NCBI GenBank assembly: GCA_031422675.1 | Contig: JANPMG010000009.1 | Span: forward strand, 33,416 to 97,415 | DNA: 64,000 nucleotides | Source: JAENVU01 sp031422675 | Lineage (GTDB): Bacteria; Actinomycetota; Acidimicrobiia; IMCC26256; JAENVU01 | Reading direction: 5' to 3' | In this document: positions 1 through 8,682 of the stretch, one piece after another | How positions within the stretch are numbered: the first letter of the stretch is position 1 | Layout: every line of letters begins with the position of its first letter | The notes under the pieces: model-generated | The model's database searches: none | What the model was told of the DNA's origin: nothing | The model's input: the letters and a program-made list of their open reading frames with translations, nothing else | Position numbers and translations under genes: made by a program

Positions 1-486
1 GATCGGGCACCGCTTCGGATGCGCGGTCATCGGCGTGGTGAGTGCGCCGCCGAAGTCCACGCTCCCGATGGTGTCCAGGTCCGGGGTCATCTCCCACGGC
101 AGGTGAGCTTCTTCCAACGCGAGCAGCCGACCCGCGTGGCGGATGATGTTCGTGTTCGCCGGCGACGCGCGGAGATCGCCGACGGCGCTCAAGAGATCCA
201 TATCGTGCTCGAGGTACGGAGTGCGCACGTACCGGTTGCGGTACGAGACGCGGCCGTCGCGCAGTTCGAAGCCGTGCACCATGCCGGCACCGAAGAACCA
301 GTGGACCGGCGCCGCGCCCGGCGGGTTGAAGCCGTTCCGGAGGTACCGACCGTTGAGGGCGTCGGGCACCCGGCCCTGCACCGGAAGATCATCGATGGTC
401 AACTCGTGCTCGATCGGCGCGTAGTTGCCCTGCATCCACCACACCGCCGCGTGGTCGACGGTGGTCGGGGTCTGGTCCAGGCTCAT
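1..486 (-). CDS. Carotenoid oxygenase family protein (partial, runs off window)
   Basis: The first 162 residues of a retinal-pigment-epithelium (RPE65)/carotenoid cleavage oxygenase-type protein are visible; the C-terminus lies beyond base 1. These are non-heme Fe(II) enzymes that cleave C=C bonds of carotenoids, stilbenes or phenylpropenes. Seen: the family-typical RYLRNGFNPPGAAP segment, the HWFFGAGMVHGFEL segment, and TAHPK near the cut end, carrying the first of four expected iron-binding histidines. The ATG at 484-486 overlaps the livF stop (ATGA), so it is the last visible gene of the operon. It is the third family member here and shares the start and motif style of the 5392-6792 gene. 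The substrate cannot be inferred. Confidence 0.85.
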   Translation of the reverse strand, partial: MSLDQTPTTVDHAAVWWMQGNYAPIEHELTIDDLPVQGRVPDALNGRYLRNGFNPPGAAPVHWFFGAGMVHGFELRDGRVSYRNRYVRTPYLEHDMDLLSAVGDLRASPANTNIIRHAGRLLALEEAHLPWEMTPDLDTIGSVDFGGALTTPMTAHPKRCPI

Positions 487-1271
487 GGGGCTTCCTTCGG
501 AGTTGGGGGAATGGGCGATCCCGCGCCCAGATAGCTCTTCGCCAGGCGCGCTGGGTCGGCGGCGAGTTGCGCAGCCGGTCCGTGGCTGCTCACGACGCCG
601 CGCACGAGCACGTACGCACGGTCGGCGGTTGCGAGCGTGGCGTCCACGTGCTGTTCCACGAGGAGTACTCCCACGCCCGTGTCGCGTGCGATGGTGCGCA
701 CCATACCCAGCAGCTGTTCCACGATGATCGGCGCCAAACCGAGGCTCAGCTCGTCGATCATGAGCAACCGGGGACGGGCCACCAAGGCGCGCGCAATCGC
801 GAGCATCTGCTGTTCCCCGCCGGACATCAAACCGGCCGGGCGGTCGAGGATCGCGGCGAGGGCCGGGAACGGCGCCAGCGCGTCGGCGATGGCCGACGCA
901 TCACCGCGCCGGGCCGCGAGCCGGAGGTGCGCGCGACCCGAAAGGCCGTAGAACAGCGCGCGCTCCTCGGGGACGTGCGCGAGGCCATGACGCGCGCGCG
1001 CCACCACCGCCTTGGCGCGCATCCGGCGCGTGACAACCGAGATCTCGCCGAACACCTCGATCGTGCCGCCCAACTGTGGGAGCAAACCCGAGACGGTCTT
1101 GAGCACGGTGGTCTTGCCCGCGCCATTCGGACCGAGCAGCGCCACGATCTCACCGGCGCCGACCTCGAGGTCGAGCCGGTGCACGACCGGAACGCCGCGA
1201 TAGCCGGCGGTGAGATCGCGCAGCACCAGCAACGGCGCGAGCACGGGCGCGGTCGGCATCGCCGCGCTCAT
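483..1271 (-). CDS. livF: Branched-chain-amino-acid-type ABC transporter ATPase LivF
   Basis: This 262-aa ATP-binding subunit of a hydrophobic amino acid transporter-type importer acts at the inner face of the membrane. Walker A GPNGAGKTT lies at about residues 47-55, the ABC signature appears as MSGGEQQMLAIARAL, and Walker B as RLLMIDELSLGLAP. The length and the LivF-specific SLGLAP after Walker B separate it from LivG. The start overlaps the livG stop by 4 bp and its own stop overlaps the next carotenoid oxygenase start, so translation is probably coupled. LivF-type ATPases also serve importers of aromatics, amides or urea, so the ligand need not be an amino acid. Confidence 0.9.
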   Translation of the reverse strand: MSAAMPTAPVLAPLLVLRDLTAGYRGVPVVHRLDLEVGAGEIVALLGPNGAGKTTVLKTVSGLLPQLGGTIEVFGEISVVTRRMRAKAVVARARHGLAHVPEERALFYGLSGRAHLRLAARRGDASAIADALAPFPALAAILDRPAGLMSGGEQQMLAIARALVARPRLLMIDELSLGLAPIIVEQLLGMVRTIARDTGVGVLLVEQHVDATLATADRAYVLVRGVVSSHGPAAQLAADPARLAKSYLGAGSPIPPTPKEAP

Positions 1272-2017
1272 GTACCGCCGCCGAGATACGCGGCGAGCAC
1301 CGCGGGATCATCCTTGACGGTGGCGGTGGCACCGGCGGCGATCACCCGTCCGAGGTCGAGCACGGTCAAGGAGTCGGTGACGTCGAACACGAGGCTCATG
1401 TCGTGGTCCACGAGGAGCACGCCGATGTCGGCCGCACCGAGCGACCGCAGCACCGCGCCCAGCGCGGCGGTCTCGGTGGGGTCCAAGCCCGCCGCCGGTT
1501 CGTCGAGCAGGAGCAGCTTCGGATGCGAAGCAAGGGCCCGGGCCACGCCGACGAGCCGGCGCTGACCGTGCGCGAGTTCGGGCGGGCGGACCTCGGCCAG
1601 TGCTTCCATGCCCACCATGTCCAACGCGAAGTCGACGTCGAGATCTCGCGTACCCCGCGTCGGTGCTACTGCGTCCACGAGCGACGACCACCAGCGCGGG
1701 CGATGCGCGGCAACGAGCAGGTTCTCGCGCACCGTGAGGTCGTCGAACAACTCGACGGACTGAAACGTGCGCACGAGCCCGGCGCGCGCCCGTTGGTGGG
1801 GCGGGAGATCGTCGATGCGGCGGCCGGCGAGCACGATCGACCCGAGCGCGTTCGGGACGAAGCCGCACAACGCATCGATCATCGTGGTCTTCCCGGCGCC
1901 GTTCGGCCCGATGAGCCCCATGATCGCATCGGCTCCGACCGTGATCGACACGTCGGCGACTGCCTGCAGTCCGCCATAGGTCACGCTGAGATCACGGACG
2001 TCGAGCAGCGCGGTCAT
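1268..2017 (-). CDS. livG: Branched-chain-amino-acid-type ABC transporter ATPase LivG
   Basis: This is the second ATPase of the importer, 249 aa. It begins MTALLDVRDLSVTYGG at the ATG at 2015-2017, which overlaps the stop of the permease fusion by 4 bp (ATGA). Walker A GPNGAGKTT sits near residue 37, the signature region reads ELAHGQRRLVGVARAL, and Walker B LLLLDEPAAGLDP follows. The long insert between Walker A and signature (HRPRWWSSLVDAV region) is typical of LivG. The frame stays open far upstream inside the permease gene, but only the 2017 start gives a normal ABC N-terminus. It should form a heterodimer with LivF under the LivHM permease. Confidence 0.9.
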   Translation of the reverse strand: MTALLDVRDLSVTYGGLQAVADVSITVGADAIMGLIGPNGAGKTTMIDALCGFVPNALGSIVLAGRRIDDLPPHQRARAGLVRTFQSVELFDDLTVRENLLVAAHRPRWWSSLVDAVAPTRGTRDLDVDFALDMVGMEALAEVRPPELAHGQRRLVGVARALASHPKLLLLDEPAAGLDPTETAALGAVLRSLGAADIGVLLVDHDMSLVFDVTDSLTVLDLGRVIAAGATATVKDDPAVLAAYLGGGT

Positions 2018-3939
2018 GCGCGAGCTCGCGCTCGCTCGACGAGGCGTCGCGCCCCCACGCTCAGCCCGTCGGGGAGCAGGATCACCACCGCGATCAACAC
2101 GACGCCGCTCACCGCGAACTGGTAACTGGACGCCTGGGCCGTGGCACCCCCCTGGAGCTGGGTGAGAATGCCCCCCGACGCCATGAGGCCTGCGATCAGC
2201 GCCCCGCTGATCGACGCGATGCCGCCGAGATACGTGAGGGCGAGAACCGCGAGCGCACCGACGACCATGAACTGTTGCGGGGACAGGGCCGGGAGCTCGT
2301 ACGCGAGGAGGGCGCCACCGATCGCGGCAAGCAGCGACGAGACCGCGAACGCGTTGAGCTTCGTGGCGCTCACGTTGATCCCGGCGGCGGCCGCGGCGCG
2401 CTCGTTGCTCCGCACCGCGAGCCAGCGCAGGCCGGTGGAGCTCCGCCGCCAGTTGGCCACGGCCAGACCACTCACGCCGAGGGCCACCAACGCGAGCACA
2501 CCGAACTCGGGGCGAAAGTTGTCGCGACCAACGCCGAGAAACCCGAGGTCGATCCCGAAGAGACGGGGGCGCGGGACGTCGGTGAGTCCGTTGAGCGACG
2601 GCGAGTTGAACACCAACTGCTCGATCGCGATCGCGGCGCCGATGGTTGCAACCGCGAGCGTCATTCCCCGCACCCGTACCGCGGGCAACCCGACCAGCAC
2701 CCCGACCGCCACCGTCAGCACAATGGCAAGGAGTGGCGCCCACGGAAACGCCACCCCGTTCAACGCCAACTTGGCCGTCGTGAACGCCGACAAACCGGCA
2801 AACGCATACTGCGCGAGCGAGATCTGGCCGACGTAGCCCGTGAGCACCACACTCGACAACGCGATGATCGCGGCGATGACCGACACCACGATGGCCAAGC
2901 GCCACAGTTCGTCCAGCGTGAACAACGCGACGACGCCGAGACCGACGAGCAGCAACGTCGCAACCAGCGGTCGCCGGGGCACGGGCGACTGCGCGAGCCG
3001 CCCCTCCACCAACGCCTCCCGAGTCGGGAGCTGGGCCCCGCGGATCGAGATCGCCACGAGGATCACCACGACCGGCAACGCCTGGCGCAGGCCACCGTTC
3101 GGAAGCCAGTCGGGGAGCCAGTCGCTGCGGGCCTGGAATGTGCCGAGCGCGCTCTGAGCCATGCTGATCGCGAGCCCGGCAACCGTCACGACCGCAAAGT
3201 TGTCGAGCCGGCCGAGCAGTGCTGCGGCGAGCGCGGGCACCACGAGGAGACTGGTCTCCGTCGGTTCGAGCCGGCCCGACACTCCGGCGACGAGGATGAC
3301 CGCCAGCCCGGCGAACACGGTGGCGATGACCCAGTTGAGGAAACCGAGCCGATCGGGCGAGAGGCCGATGAGCATCGCGCCGGTCTCGTGTTCGGCCGCC
3401 GCCCGGGTGGCGAGCCCGAAGCGCGTGTACCGATACACGATCGTCAGCACCACCGCCGCCGCGATCGCGAACCCGGCGAGCAAGAAACTCGACGTGGGCA
3501 CCACCACGTCTCCGAGCCGCACGACGTCGGTCGTCAGGAGCGACTTGAGTTGGAGGGAGGCGGATCCGGCCCCGGTCTCACTCGACCGCAGCTGCATCAC
3601 CGACTGGAGGTAGAGGAACACGCCGAGCGAGGCGATGACGCGCGCGAGCGGCGGCGCGTTGCGCAGCGGCCGGAACACCAGCGCGTAGATCACCAGGCCG
3701 AGCACCGCCGCGAGTACCAGCGAGATCATGAGGGCGGTGAAGACCGTCGGCCGGTCCACGATGTGCACCCGCGACGGGAGTCCGATGATCGGCAGCACGA
3801 GATCGCCGCCACGCTCGGTGCTCGCCACATCGAAGTTCCGCATCCCGTAATACGCGAACGCGACGTACATGCCCATCGCGGCGTGCGCGAAGTTCACGAC
3901 GTTCGACGCGCGGAACGTGATGACCAGACCGATCGCCAA
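2014..3939 (-). CDS. Fused LivH-LivM ABC transporter permease
   Basis: About 640 residues join the two permease subunits of a branched-chain-amino-acid-type importer. The first ~290 residues are LivH-like, ending around the LPNGGLRQALPVVVI helix. The rest is LivM-like, with GYVGQISLAQYAFAGLSAF and the EAA-type region LRWLAVRSNERAAAAAGI. Usually these are separate genes. The start is uncertain: the first canonical codon is TTG at 3937-3939, but hydrophobic LivH-like sequence (QQSLTGLGAGSVIAVLAIG) continues upstream in frame to the TGA of the binding-protein gene at 4021, with no ATG, GTG or TTG there. An unusual ATC at 3997-3999, a CTG at 3973-3975 or translational coupling could supply the real start. 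Confidence 0.85.
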   Translation of the reverse strand: MAIGLVITFRASNVVNFAHAAMGMYVAFAYYGMRNFDVASTERGGDLVLPIIGLPSRVHIVDRPTVFTALMISLVLAAVLGLVIYALVFRPLRNAPPLARVIASLGVFLYLQSVMQLRSSETGAGSASLQLKSLLTTDVVRLGDVVVPTSSFLLAGFAIAAAVVLTIVYRYTRFGLATRAAAEHETGAMLIGLSPDRLGFLNWVIATVFAGLAVILVAGVSGRLEPTETSLLVVPALAAALLGRLDNFAVVTVAGLAISMAQSALGTFQARSDWLPDWLPNGGLRQALPVVVILVAISIRGAQLPTREALVEGRLAQSPVPRRPLVATLLLVGLGVVALFTLDELWRLAIVVSVIAAIIALSSVVLTGYVGQISLAQYAFAGLSAFTTAKLALNGVAFPWAPLLAIVLTVAVGVLVGLPAVRVRGMTLAVATIGAAIAIEQLVFNSPSLNGLTDVPRPRLFGIDLGFLGVGRDNFRPEFGVLALVALGVSGLAVANWRRSSTGLRWLAVRSNERAAAAAGINVSATKLNAFAVSSLLAAIGGALLAYELPALSPQQFMVVGALAVLALTYLGGIASISGALIAGLMASGGILTQLQGGATAQASSYQFAVSGVVLIAVVILLPDGLSVGARRLVERARARA

Positions 3940-4020
3940 GACGGCAATGACCGACCCGGCGCCCAGGCCAGTCAGCGATTGTTGGAAGTACGCGGAGATG
4001 GTGGCCCTCGACCGTTCGGG

Positions 4021-5331
4021 TCAGCGCGCGAACGCTTGGACGTCGAGCCAGCCGGTCAGCTGGGTGATCTTCCCCTGCTTCAGCTTCCCCAAGGTCTGCT
4101 GCGGGGAGCACATCGCCCCGTAGCCCGTGAGTTGGCGGCCGTTACAGGTGTACGGGTGGCCGAAGAAACTCGGTGTGTCCTTGGACGCTCGGAACGCAGC
4201 CAGGATCGATGCCGGACTTACGTTGTCCGCACCAATTTTTCGCAGCATCGAGTACAGGTTCATCATCGCCCGGAACGACACCGTTCCCGCGCCTTGGGCC
4301 TCGTACTGATACTTCGGACCGTACCGTTTCGCGATCTCTTGGTAGAGCGCGTTGTCCGGGTTCTTCGAGCCGAGCTCGGCTTCGAGGTTGAAGATCGAAC
4401 CCTCGGCTGCCGCACCCACCGCGTCGAGAATCTTCGGCGCCGCGCAGGCACCCGTGTACATGATCGGTGCGGTGAAGCCGATCTGTTCCGCGGTCTGCAT
4501 CGCCGGTTGGCACCCGCTGTCGGCCGTCAATGCGATCACGGCATCGGGCTTCGCCTGGGCGGCCGTGTTGAGCGCTTGCACCATGTCGCCGTTGATCGCA
4601 CTCACACTGACGAGCGTCACCTCCACGTCGTGCTGTTCCATCACGCGCTTGCCGAGATTCGCCGAGTCCGTGATGGGACCGAACTCCGCGTAAATCAGCG
4701 CGATCTTCTTCGCCTTGAGCGTCTCGATCGCGTACTGGCCCATGCCGAGCACTGCTCCCCAGGTCCCGCCACTGAACTGGAAACTCACCGGGCTGCGCGC
4801 CGCATCGAAGCTCACCGGGATACCCCCCACGTACGGGATGCCGTTGTTCTCCAGCGTCTTGATCCCGGTGCCCCAGATGTCGATGCCACCGACGACCGCC
4901 ACCACCTCGTCCGACACCATCTGCTGGGCACAGCTCTGCGACAAGTCGGCGTTGAAGTTCGTGTTGCACGTGAGCAACTCGATCGGGTGGCCGTCGACGC
5001 CGTTGAGTTCGGTGTTGATGAAGTCGACTGCCACCTTGTCGGCGACGGTGAGCTCCGGGAACGCACCCGCGGCGCCCGTGTCCTGGTTGATCGTCCCGAT
5101 CACGATCGGCGTGCCCGTCGCCCGCGTGGCGGTCTTGGGCATCACCGGTGCGAGAGACGAGCCTTTCGGAGCGCACGCCACGACCGAGACCGCGCCGTCA
5201 CACTTCGTCGCCACATCATTCGAGGGCGTGGTGGACGGCGCGCTCGTCTTGCTGGGCGTGGCTTCACTACACGCGGCACCGACGACGGCCGTCGTGAGCA
5301 GCAACGGTATGAACAGTTTGCGGATGGACAC
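4021..5331 (-). CDS. ABC transporter substrate-binding lipoprotein (LivK/Peripla_BP_6 type)
   Basis: This 436-aa extracytoplasmic binding protein belongs with the Liv-type importer. The N-terminus MSIRKLFIPLLLTTAVVGAAC is a lipoprotein signal peptide with lipobox VGAAC (Cys about residue 21), followed by a Ser/Thr/Pro linker. The mature part has the family opening TPIVIGTINQDTG and a two-lobed type I periplasmic-binding fold pattern, with motifs such as GGIDIWGTGIKTLENNGIPYVGG split across the hinge. It lies 60 nt downstream of a carotenoid oxygenase and directly upstream of the permease fusion. The ligand is unknown; the neighbouring cleavage enzymes suggest a hydrophobic or aromatic acid rather than leucine (inference). 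Confidence 0.88.
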   Translation of the reverse strand: MSIRKLFIPLLLTTAVVGAACSEATPSKTSAPSTTPSNDVATKCDGAVSVVACAPKGSSLAPVMPKTATRATGTPIVIGTINQDTGAAGAFPELTVADKVAVDFINTELNGVDGHPIELLTCNTNFNADLSQSCAQQMVSDEVVAVVGGIDIWGTGIKTLENNGIPYVGGIPVSFDAARSPVSFQFSGGTWGAVLGMGQYAIETLKAKKIALIYAEFGPITDSANLGKRVMEQHDVEVTLVSVSAINGDMVQALNTAAQAKPDAVIALTADSGCQPAMQTAEQIGFTAPIMYTGACAAPKILDAVGAAAEGSIFNLEAELGSKNPDNALYQEIAKRYGPKYQYEAQGAGTVSFRAMMNLYSMLRKIGADNVSPASILAAFRASKDTPSFFGHPYTCNGRQLTGYGAMCSPQQTLGKLKQGKITQLTGWLDVQAFAR

Positions 5332-5391
5332 GAAGTTTCCCCCCGGAACAGTGGCACGTGTGACGAGCAGGTGTGACGAGTGATTCCGACC

Positions 5392-6792
5392 TCAGGACGC
5401 CGGTAGCCAGTTGCCATGAAACCCGAACGGCACTCGTTGGGAGAGTTGTACTCGCGCCACCTCTTCCATGCTGGCCGCGTCGAGCACCACGAAGTCGGTG
5501 GCAAGGGTGGTCCGGTCGGTCACGAAGTTGAGCAGCCAGCCGTCGTCCTCGTCCCGACCGGCCGGATCCGGCGCGAAGACCGCCTCGCCGCCGATGCGGT
5601 CCGCGCCGTACCCGTGCGTCTGCGCGGCCCCGGTGGTGAAGTCCACCTTGGTCACCGAGTCGAACATCCCGCCGTCGGGCCGACCGTTCGAGAACGTGGC
5701 GTAATAGCCGTAGCGGTGCGCGCGCCCCTCCATCGCCGCGGGCACCCGAGGAAAGTCCCCCGGCAGTTCGGCGATCTGCTCGTATCGGGCCGAGCGCGCG
5801 TGCAGATCCACGGTGAAGCGATGGAGCCAGGCATCCGCATCCGCCGTCCCGCCGTCGGTCTCCAAACCGATGTCCATACGAGCGAGGCGGCACGCGTCGA
5901 GCGTTACGACCCGGCCGTCCGGGCTGGTGGACGCGTTCAGGAAGTGGAAGGCGTAGCAGGGGTCGGTGTCGATCCACACCACGTCGCGCCCGTCACCACC
6001 GCGTTTGAACACCCCGATGCGGGTCCCGTTCTCCGGTTTCCAGGTGAGCATCGGGCCACCGCGTGCGAAGGACGCGAAATCGAAGACCGCCGGCGCGTCG
6101 AGGAACACCACGTGCTGGTCGGTGACTGCGAAGTCGTGCATCATCACCGGCGCGGGCAGGTCGAGGTCGATGGTCGTGGTGACCTTGCCGCTCGCGTTGA
6201 TCGCGACGTACCGCAGGTACGGCGGAACGGCGGAGTACCCGAACGCGAGCATCTCGCCGGTGACCGGATCGATCTTCGGATGCGCCGTGAATGCGCTCGT
6301 GAAGGCTCCGTCGAAGTCGTGGAGGCCGACGGTCTCGAGTTCCTCGGTCACCTCGGTGGGCGAACCCGCCTCCCACAAACACAGGATGCGCCCGGCGTGA
6401 CAGACGACGTTGGTGTTGGCCACGTTCTTCATCGACGGACCACCGGCAGTCTCTTCCGCCGTGGGGAAGTCGCCGTTCGCCATCCCGCCGTAGATCGCGG
6501 CGCCGCGTCGCATCTCCGCCGCGAGCCCCTCGGTGCGCACCCACCGGTTGCGGTAGCTCGCACCGCCGGCACCGTCGAGGGTCAACCCGTGCAGCATGCC
6601 GTCGCCGTCGAAGATGTGGTACCGACCCTTCGGCGCGAACATCGGATTCGGACCGTTCCGGAGCAACATGCCCGCCAGCCCGTCGGGCAGCTTCCCGATC
6701 ACCGGGAGTGCGAGGTCATCCCGTTCGGTATCCACCGGCGTGTATCCGCCCGAGAGGAACGGGTCATCCGTGGCGCTGATCACACTGGTCAT
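5392..6792 (-). CDS. Carotenoid oxygenase family protein
   Basis: This full-length 466-aa enzyme of the carotenoid/stilbene/phenylpropene cleavage oxygenase family is normal in length. All four Fe(II)-ligating histidines of the seven-bladed propeller are recognisable: H171 in FTAHPKIDP, H219 in MMHDFAV, H283 in YAFHFLNA and H459 in FGFHGNWLP near the C-terminus. The N-terminal LRNGPNPMFAP and GDGMLHG segments are family hallmarks. No signal peptide is seen, so it should be cytosolic. It starts 4 bp inside the upstream oxygenase gene (overlap 6789-6792). Bacterial members include lignostilbene dioxygenases and isoeugenol monooxygenases, but the sequence does not decide which. Confidence 0.9.
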   Translation of the reverse strand: MTSVISATDDPFLSGGYTPVDTERDDLALPVIGKLPDGLAGMLLRNGPNPMFAPKGRYHIFDGDGMLHGLTLDGAGGASYRNRWVRTEGLAAEMRRGAAIYGGMANGDFPTAEETAGGPSMKNVANTNVVCHAGRILCLWEAGSPTEVTEELETVGLHDFDGAFTSAFTAHPKIDPVTGEMLAFGYSAVPPYLRYVAINASGKVTTTIDLDLPAPVMMHDFAVTDQHVVFLDAPAVFDFASFARGGPMLTWKPENGTRIGVFKRGGDGRDVVWIDTDPCYAFHFLNASTSPDGRVVTLDACRLARMDIGLETDGGTADADAWLHRFTVDLHARSARYEQIAELPGDFPRVPAAMEGRAHRYGYYATFSNGRPDGGMFDSVTKVDFTTGAAQTHGYGADRIGGEAVFAPDPAGRDEDDGWLLNFVTDRTTLATDFVVLDAASMEEVARVQLSQRVPFGFHGNWLPAS

Positions 6793-8489
6793 ACGAGTGG
6801 TACTCCTTCATCCAGCTCGCGGGCCACGGTGCGGGCGACCGCGGCGAGATCATCCGGGAGCTCGTCGATGCGATCGAGTTCGTCGGAGAAGCGATTGCGA
6901 GCGACGGGCGGCGCGGCCTGCACGCCGGGCACCCACGCGGAGTGCAGCACGAACGGCAACGTCATCGCACCGTCCGAAAGTGAGGCGAGCGGGCCTCGGT
7001 CCACGGCACCCGCATCGAACACGTCCACTCGGAAGCCGTCGTCCGAACAGACCGGTACCACCACGTATCCGTCGTGGCCACCCGGGTTCGAACCGGCGTG
7101 GCGGCTGTGCGCCGGGTTCGCGCCGGGGTCACGGGGCACGAAGATCGGCGACGTGGGAAAGTCCCCCAGTCCGAACTCGTGGTGCGCACTCGGTTCGAGA
7201 TCCGGCATCGTCACGGACAGCAACAACGGCGCCGTCTCCGCCTCGGGCCATTCGGCGCGGTCCACGCGGTCGCCGTAGATCGCGAGCATCTTCTGAGTGA
7301 TCGCCTCCGGCCGCCAGCCTTGATACACCATGTGGTGCGCGGTCGGATGCGCCGTGCCCTCGGCGCTCCAGTCCATGGCGCTGAGCTGCCGGGTCCAGAG
7401 CCATTCGGGTTGACGCAACTCGGCTCGCTGGGAGACCGTGCCCGTTGCCGGGTCGAACTCCACCACCGTGGTTCGGTCCGGACTCATCGGAAATCCGTAC
7501 AGACCACGCAGCGCCGGATCGCACGGGCGACCGAGGGCGTCGACGTCACCGGGGCCCTGCGCCATTGCGATGTCGGCATTCTCCGTGTGTTCGAACAACA
7601 CCTGGATGCCGTCGGTGTCGTCGTAGCGCGCGTAGTAGTGGTTCATCTCCGGCGCGAGTTCGAACGCGACGCAGTCCACCGCGTCACCCGGCCGGGTGGA
7701 CTCGAGCGCGTCCTTCCGGATCAGGTACACCGGTCCGGAACGGTTTGCCGGTTCCGTGCGATCGCCGCCGAAGAACACCTGCGGCTCCACTTTGAAGGCG
7801 CAGTCCGCAATGATCAACCACTCGCGCGTCTGGGTGATGGTGTGCACCGATTGCGGCATGACGGCGCCGGTGATCGGCCACCGCGCCAGCGGGCCTTCGC
7901 CGTCCCAGCGCACCACGTTCAACGCACCGAACTCGGTGTTGACGGTCCAGAGCACGTTCCGTTCGGGATCGATCACCGGGTGGGCCGTCGAGGTGACCAT
8001 CGGCAGGAGCGGCTGGGGAAACAGTTCCATCGGCGACCACTCGGACCGGTGGCCCACCTCGCCGAGGAAGTCGAGCGTCAGGGGATCGACTTCGACCGGG
8101 CGACCGACGTCCCACGTCATGAACAACCGGTCGCCCCACGGCAGCGGTGCCGTGTTGGCCGCGTTGGTGAGCCCGAACGGAGAATGGACTCCGAGCATCG
8201 TGGGCGTGAAGACGTCTGGCCGGGCCCGGCGCAACCGGGCCGACGGCGAATCGATCCGCCGCTGGCGCCACGCGAACGACCCCGTGGGCGCGCCGTGAGT
8301 CCCGGACGCCAATGAGAGGCGATAGGTCATACCGTCACCGAAGAACGCGTGCGGCGCGTCGAGGGTGTCGGGGTGAGGTGCGCTGATGATCAACTCACCG
8401 CTCAGGTCCTCGGGCCACACGCCGTGCGAGACGGTCAGGTCGTGGTCCACGGGATCGTCGGTCCCGAGTAACGAGCGAGGAATCGGCAT
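6789..8489 (-). CDS. Carotenoid oxygenase family protein (divergent)
   Basis: This more divergent 566-aa family member is the first gene of the apparent operon. Candidate iron ligands are present in order: H170 (TSTAHPVIDP), H216 (QSVHTITQTREW), H284 (EMNHYYARY) and a C-terminal His in FVLHSAWVPG. The ATG at 8487-8489 was chosen because GGGAGC lies about 6 nt upstream; an in-frame GTG at 8520-8522 would add 11 residues without a better ribosome site. It lacks an obvious signal peptide. The promoter-like pair at 8600-8628 lies about 110 nt upstream. A cluster with three different members suggests sequential or parallel cleavage of related substrates (inference). Confidence 0.82.
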   Translation of the reverse strand: MPIPRSLLGTDDPVDHDLTVSHGVWPEDLSGELIISAPHPDTLDAPHAFFGDGMTYRLSLASGTHGAPTGSFAWRQRRIDSPSARLRRARPDVFTPTMLGVHSPFGLTNAANTAPLPWGDRLFMTWDVGRPVEVDPLTLDFLGEVGHRSEWSPMELFPQPLLPMVTSTAHPVIDPERNVLWTVNTEFGALNVVRWDGEGPLARWPITGAVMPQSVHTITQTREWLIIADCAFKVEPQVFFGGDRTEPANRSGPVYLIRKDALESTRPGDAVDCVAFELAPEMNHYYARYDDTDGIQVLFEHTENADIAMAQGPGDVDALGRPCDPALRGLYGFPMSPDRTTVVEFDPATGTVSQRAELRQPEWLWTRQLSAMDWSAEGTAHPTAHHMVYQGWRPEAITQKMLAIYGDRVDRAEWPEAETAPLLLSVTMPDLEPSAHHEFGLGDFPTSPIFVPRDPGANPAHSRHAGSNPGGHDGYVVVPVCSDDGFRVDVFDAGAVDRGPLASLSDGAMTLPFVLHSAWVPGVQAAPPVARNRFSDELDRIDELPDDLAAVARTVARELDEGVPLV

Positions 8490-8599
8490 CAGGGTGCTCC
8501 CAGTTCTGAATCGGTCGTACACCGGCGCGCGTCGAGTGGGTCAGACACCACAGCCCGGCGCGTGCCGAACTGCTGATCCACTTCGGCGGTAAACAGTGT

Positions 8600-8628
8600 A
8601 AAGTACGCGGTCGGATCGCGGCCGTCAA
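8600..8628 (-). promoter_or_regulatory. Candidate sigma-70-type promoter of the oxygenase/Liv operon
   Basis: Read on the minus strand, TTGACG (8623-8628) is followed after exactly 17 nt by TACTTT (8600-8605), close to the vegetative -35/-10 consensus. It sits about 110 nt upstream of the ATG at 8489 in an otherwise non-coding stretch. AT-rich direct repeats TTTACAC/TTTACC overlap the -10 (8588-8602) and could be an operator. This rests on pattern only. Confidence 0.45.
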
Positions 8629-8682
8629 GCACCGATTCCCCCGCCTCCTCGGCCGCTCCTCGGTTCCGGGTGGAGTCGGGCG

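Noticed and set aside
2275..5376. A very long plus-strand open frame (over 1,000 codons) opposite the Liv importer genes
   Set aside because: Its product is Arg/His/Glu-rich without domain motifs, while the minus strand encodes clear permease and binding-protein sequence; it is a typical high-GC antisense frame.
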